Part shown: one piece after another, positions 6,439 through 8,741 of the stretch | Position numbering within the stretch: the stretch's first letter is position 1 | How the letters are laid out: every line of letters begins with the position of its first letter | Assembly: GCA_963205285.1 (NCBI GenBank) | Contig: CAUJJQ010000037.1 | Span: forward strand, 1 to 8,741 | Direction of reading: 5' to 3' | DNA from: Pseudomonadota bacterium | GTDB lineage: Bacteria > Pseudomonadota > Alphaproteobacteria > Sphingomonadales > Sphingomonadaceae | Length of the DNA stretch: 8,741 bases | Position numbers and translations under genes: made by a program | The notes under the pieces: model-generated | What the model saw: only the letters and a program-made list of their open reading frames with translations | The model's database searches: none | Told to the model about the DNA's origin: nothing

Positions 6439-7617
6439 ATGGCGCTATTAGGCCACCTTGCCGCGCGGCCAGAGGATAGTCGCGGACGATTATATAAGCA
6501 GGCGGGGGATAACCGGCGCGGACCGCGTGATGCATTCCAGCGCGACCGTGACCGGATCATCCATTCGATTGCCTTTCGCCGCCTGCGCCACAAGACACAG
6601 GTGTTCATTGCGCCCGATGGTGACCATTATCGTGTCCGCCTGACCCATAGTCTGGAAGTGGCGCAGATCGGCCGCACCATTGCCCGTGCGCTCGGCCTCA
6701 ATGAGGATTTGACCGAGGCACTGTGCCTTGCGCACGACATTGGCCACCCGCCGTTCGGACATGCGGGGGAGGATGCGCTCGAAGCCTGTTTGACTCCCTT
6801 TGGCGGCTTTGACCATAATGCCCACAGCCTGCGCACGTTGATGCTGCTCGAATCCCCCTATCCCGATTTTGACGGGCTGAATCTGACTTGGGAAATGCTG
6901 GAGGGATTGGCCAAGCATAATGGCCCCATTGCTAGCCCAACGTGGGCATTGGCGGCATGCGATGCGCTATTCCCGCTCGACCTTGCCAGCCGTGCGGGGG
7001 CGGAGGCGCAGGTGGCGGCGATTGCCGACGATATTGCTTATGACAACCATGACATTGATGATGGGCTGCGCGCCGGGCTGCTCGACCTCGACCAATTGCT
7101 GGCCCAGCCGTGGGTGGCGGGCAATTGGCAGCGGGTGCGCGCAGCCTTTCCCGACGCGACGCTGGACCGTTTGGCCCGCGAATTGGTGCGCAGCCAAATC
7201 GGCGTGATGGTCAATGATGTTATCAGCCACAGCGTCGCGCGGGCGGGTGCATTGGGCTTGTCGAGTGCGGCGGATGTGCGCGCGGCGGGCGAAAATATCA
7301 TCGGTTTTTCGGACAATCTGGCGGACGAGGAACGGCGCTTCAAACGCTTTATGTATCGGACCTTATATCACCATCAGGCACAATTGGCCGCAGCCGATGC
7401 CGCGCGCGATGTCGTCGTCGCGCTATTTGGTGCCTATGCCGACCAGCCGCAGTTGATGGGCGGCGACTGGGCAGCGCGCCTGCCGGGGGATGCCACGCGC
7501 GCGCACCGGCATATCGCAGACTATATCGCCGGGATGACCGACCGTTTTGCCATTGACCGTTTTGCCGAAATATTCGGGGACAGCGCTGTGCCCGACGCGC
7601 TGCGCCACGCGGGTTAG
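6439..7617 (+). CDS. dgt: Deoxyguanosinetriphosphate triphosphohydrolase-like HD-domain dNTPase
   Basis: Cytoplasmic HD-superfamily enzyme that hydrolyses a dNTP to deoxynucleoside plus triphosphate and so helps set dNTP pools. It has 392 residues, matching the shorter Dgt-like subfamily rather than the ~500-residue E. coli Dgt. Seen: DRDRIIHSIAFRRLRHKTQV (36-55), typical of the family; metal ligands His70 (RLTHSLEVAQIGR), His99-Asp100 (LAHDIGHPPFGHAGE) and a late Asp in IADDIAYDNHDIDDGLRAG (195-213). All HD residues are present, so it is probably active; substrate preference cannot be read. The start ATG is 2 bases after the upstream TGA with no clear Shine-Dalgarno, which suggests translational coupling with the SPOR gene. 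The annotated name in this subfamily is by similarity, and the true preference may be broader than dGTP. Confidence 0.93.
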   Translation: MALLGHLAARPEDSRGRLYKQAGDNRRGPRDAFQRDRDRIIHSIAFRRLRHKTQVFIAPDGDHYRVRLTHSLEVAQIGRTIARALGLNEDLTEALCLAHDIGHPPFGHAGEDALEACLTPFGGFDHNAHSLRTLMLLESPYPDFDGLNLTWEMLEGLAKHNGPIASPTWALAACDALFPLDLASRAGAEAQVAAIADDIAYDNHDIDDGLRAGLLDLDQLLAQPWVAGNWQRVRAAFPDATLDRLARELVRSQIGVMVNDVISHSVARAGALGLSSAADVRAAGENIIGFSDNLADEERRFKRFMYRTLYHHQAQLAAADAARDVVVALFGAYADQPQLMGGDWAARLPGDATRAHRHIADYIAGMTDRFAIDRFAEIFGDSAVPDALRHAG

Positions 7618-7633
7618 ATCCGCGGGTTAGACA
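7608..7633 (+). repeat. 13-bp tandem duplication across the dgt stop codon
   Basis: CGCGGGTTAGA occurs at 7608-7618 and 7621-7631, a 13-base period with 11 of 13 bases identical. The first copy holds the dgt stop TAG (7615-7617). The second copy is part of a weak inverted repeat, TCCGCG (7619-7624) with CGCGGA (7636-7641), and no T run follows. It looks like a small replication-slippage duplication; no function is evident. Confidence 0.7.
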
Positions 7634-7641
7634 CGCGCGGA

Positions 7642-7670
7642 TTGACTAGCGCCGCGCCCAAGGGCATGGG
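7642..7670 (+). promoter_or_regulatory. Candidate promoter of the gcvT leader
   Basis: TTGACT at 7642-7647 is a good -35. With a 17-base spacer the -10 would be CATGGG (7665-7670), which is poor. Transcription would start near 7677, just at the first base of the leader helix of the riboswitch (7678), and this agreement is the main support. Inference only. Confidence 0.35.
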
Positions 7671-7677
7671 CAGCCAA

Positions 7678-7884
7678 ATCGCTGACCCGTGCGGGAGAGG
7701 CTGGGGGATTCGCCCCAGCGCCGAAGGAGCAACCGCCCCGGAATCTCTCAGGCACAAGGGACCGTATGGGTTGATAGCGATGCTCTGGAAAGCGTGGGCA
7801 TGGCAGCATGACCACCACCGAAGGGGTAAGCGCGGGCGGCAAATGCCCCTGCGTCAAGCTCTCAGGTCTCCGCGACAGAGGGGG
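7678..7884 (+). promoter_or_regulatory. Tandem glycine riboswitch (gcvT leader)
   Basis: Two glycine aptamers lie in series, 57 bases ahead of gcvT. Aptamer 1 (7685-7771): P1 pairs 7685-7692 with 7764-7771 (8 bp, two G-U); GAGAG 7695-7699 pairs with CTCTC 7745-7749; hairpin CTGGGG/CCCCAG (7701-7706, 7713-7718); core GCCGAAGGAGCAA (7720-7732); CTCTCAGGCACAAGGGACC. Aptamer 2 (7783-7880): CTCT 7783-7786 with AGAG 7877-7880; hairpins 7794-7815 and 7831-7853; core CACCGAAGGGGTAA (7816-7829); GCTCTCAGG and GACAGAGG. Leader ATCGCT (7678-7683) is exactly complementary to linker AGCGAT (7776-7781), as expected for the leader-linker kink-turn of tandem glycine riboswitches. Known members upstream of gcvT usually raise expression when glycine binds both aptamers. 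Aptamer 2 has one A-C mismatch in P2 (7790/7861). Identification is by conserved core and context. Confidence 0.95.
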
Positions 7885-7934
7885 TCCGAAATATGCCGCT
7901 CGATCTGGGCGTTGGTTTCGGGCGCGCGTGGAGA
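7867..7934 (+). promoter_or_regulatory. Possible riboswitch expression platform: anti-SD / SD pairing before gcvT
   Basis: GGAGA at 7930-7934 is the Shine-Dalgarno for the ATG at 7941 (GGAG then 7 bases). The segment 7867-7874 (TCTCCGCG), inside aptamer 2 between conserved AGG and ACAGAG, pairs with 7927-7934 (CGTGGAGA) over 8 continuous bp with one G-U. A second stem, 7884-7892 with 7915-7923 (two or three G-U), could form in the same region. No terminator-like T run is present. A translational on-switch is therefore plausible but inferred. Confidence 0.45.
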
Positions 7935-7940
7935 AAATGG

Positions 7941-8741
7941 ATGAGCGACGAATTTCTGGATGATGGCACAGACGGCGCGGAAATGCTGCCGGTTTTGACG
8001 CTGCCGCTCGACGCATGGCACCGTGCCCGGGGTGCGCGCATGGTCGAATTCGCCGGTTATCATATGCCGATCCAATATGAAGGCATTATGGCCGAACATC
8101 TTTGGACCCGCGAAAATGCCGGACTGTTCGACGTCAGTCATATGGGACAATTGACGCTGGCGGGTGACGGGGTGGACGCGGCGGTTGAATCCTTGCTGCC
8201 TATCGACCTTTCGACGCTGAAATTGGGGATGCAGCGATATTCGCTGCTGCTCGACGAAAATGGCGGCGTGCTCGACGATCTGATGGTGTCGCGCTGGCCC
8301 GATGCAATCTACGTCGTTGCCAATGGCGCAACGAAATGGGATGATATCGCCTTTTTGCGCGAACATCTGCCCGACGCGGTGACGCTGAACCATATGGACG
8401 ACCGGGCATTATTGGCCTTGCAGGGGCCAAAGGCTTTTGCAGCGCTCGAACGGCATGTCACCGGCGCATATCCCTTGTCCGCACTGGTTTTCATGCGTTT
8501 TGGCCAGTTTCAATTGGCGGGGGAGGATGTGACCATCGCGCGCGCCGGCTATACCGGCGACGATGGCTTTGAAATATCGCTCCCCGCGTCGGCGGCGGAA
8601 AAAGTCGCCGATTTGCTATGTGGCGAGCCGGAAGTGCGGCCCATCGGCCTTGGTGCGCGCGACAGCTTGCGGCTGGAAGCGGGCCTGCCGCTTTATGGAC
8701 ATGATTTATCACCCGACGATACGCCGGTTTCAGCGGGCCTG
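7941..8741 (+). CDS. gcvT: Glycine cleavage system T protein (aminomethyltransferase), 3' end outside window
   Basis: T protein transfers the methylene group from the aminomethyl-lipoyl H protein to tetrahydrofolate, releasing ammonia and making 5,10-methylene-THF. 267 N-terminal residues of a usual ~365-380 are visible, ending in ...DDTPVSAGL. Seen: MVEFAGYHMPIQYEGIMAEH (34-53), LFDVSHMGQ (62-70), YSLLLDENGGVLDDLMV (100-116, with the catalytic-region Asp pair), LLALQGP (157-163), RAGYTGDDGFEISLP (201-215) and PIGLGARDSLRLEAGLPLYG (234-253), all strongly conserved in GcvT. The start at 7941 follows GGAG by 7 bases; an in-frame ATG at 7893 would add 16 residues and has GAGGGGG before it. Homologues I know begin close to the LPLDAWH segment, which favours 7941. 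Preceded by a tandem glycine riboswitch, which fits glycine-induced catabolism; gcvH and gcvP would be expected downstream. Confidence 0.96.
   Translation, partial: MSDEFLDDGTDGAEMLPVLTLPLDAWHRARGARMVEFAGYHMPIQYEGIMAEHLWTRENAGLFDVSHMGQLTLAGDGVDAAVESLLPIDLSTLKLGMQRYSLLLDENGGVLDDLMVSRWPDAIYVVANGATKWDDIAFLREHLPDAVTLNHMDDRALLALQGPKAFAALERHVTGAYPLSALVFMRFGQFQLAGEDVTIARAGYTGDDGFEISLPASAAEKVADLLCGEPEVRPIGLGARDSLRLEAGLPLYGHDLSPDDTPVSAGL

Noticed and set aside
5470..6608. Long open frames on the minus strand (283 and 333 codons) opposite the SPOR gene and dgt start
   Set aside because: They are products of GC-rich codon bias opposite real genes: low-complexity Ala/Arg/Gly/Pro-rich translations with no recognisable domain.
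7884..7923. Intrinsic terminator as the riboswitch platform (stem 7884-7892 with 7915-7923)
   Set aside because: The stem is A-U and G-U rich with a 22-base loop and no T run after it, so transcription termination is less likely than control of translation.
7642..7944. 100-codon open frame on the + strand between dgt and gcvT
   Set aside because: It runs through both glycine aptamers and the putative promoter; the sequence is explained by RNA structure, not coding.
1..8741. Mobile element, CRISPR array, defence island, tRNA or rRNA
   Set aside because: No transposase, regular repeats, cloverleaf or rRNA-like sequence seen; all genes belong to conserved chromosomal families and look alike in base composition.

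Overview
The window is a GC-rich stretch, and every gene I can support lies on the + strand. It reads as the end of an alphaproteobacterial division and cell wall (dcw) cluster followed by the start of a glycine cleavage locus. Protein sequences (FtsZ starting MSINIGPP and ending [11 protein letters not shown], the FtsQ/FtsA style, the Dgt-like dNTPase, GcvT) point to the Sphingomonadales (Sphingopyxis/Sphingomonas-like). That placement is inferred from protein recognition, not from a marker gene.

Layout. Positions 2-607 hold the C-terminal two thirds of ddl (D-Ala-D-Ala ligase), cut by the window start. ftsQ (604-1545) overlaps it by an ATGA junction, and ftsA (1567-2811) follows after 21 bases. 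A 128-base gap carries a possible ftsZ promoter region with two GANTC sites and a strong Shine-Dalgarno. ftsZ (2940-4505) is followed by a perfect 9-bp inverted repeat with no T tract. A gene for a secreted TPR / proline-rich / SPOR-domain protein (4619-6436) and a Dgt-like dNTP triphosphohydrolase gene (6439-7617) then sit 2 bases apart and are probably cotranscribed. The gap 7618-7940 contains a short tandem duplication, a candidate promoter and a well-formed tandem glycine riboswitch. gcvT (7941 onward) runs off the window end.

How the genes fit together. Ddl makes the D-Ala-D-Ala dipeptide for peptidoglycan precursor. FtsQ, FtsA and FtsZ build the divisome: FtsZ is the ring polymer, FtsA its membrane tether, and FtsQ the periplasmic scaffold. 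The SPOR protein next door has the parts expected of an envelope protein targeted to septal glycan and is the least characterised gene here. dgt (dNTP pool control) and gcvT (glycine catabolism and one-carbon supply) are housekeeping neighbours. The glycine riboswitch should couple gcvT expression to glycine.

I see no mobile element, CRISPR array, tRNA or rRNA, and no defence or otherwise exotic system. The most interesting points are regulatory: an 8-bp pairing that could let the riboswitch hide the gcvT ribosome-binding site, a leader-linker helix typical of tandem glycine aptamers, two possible gcvT starts, and paired GANTC sites ahead of ftsZ. The uncharacterised SPOR protein gene is the other point of interest.
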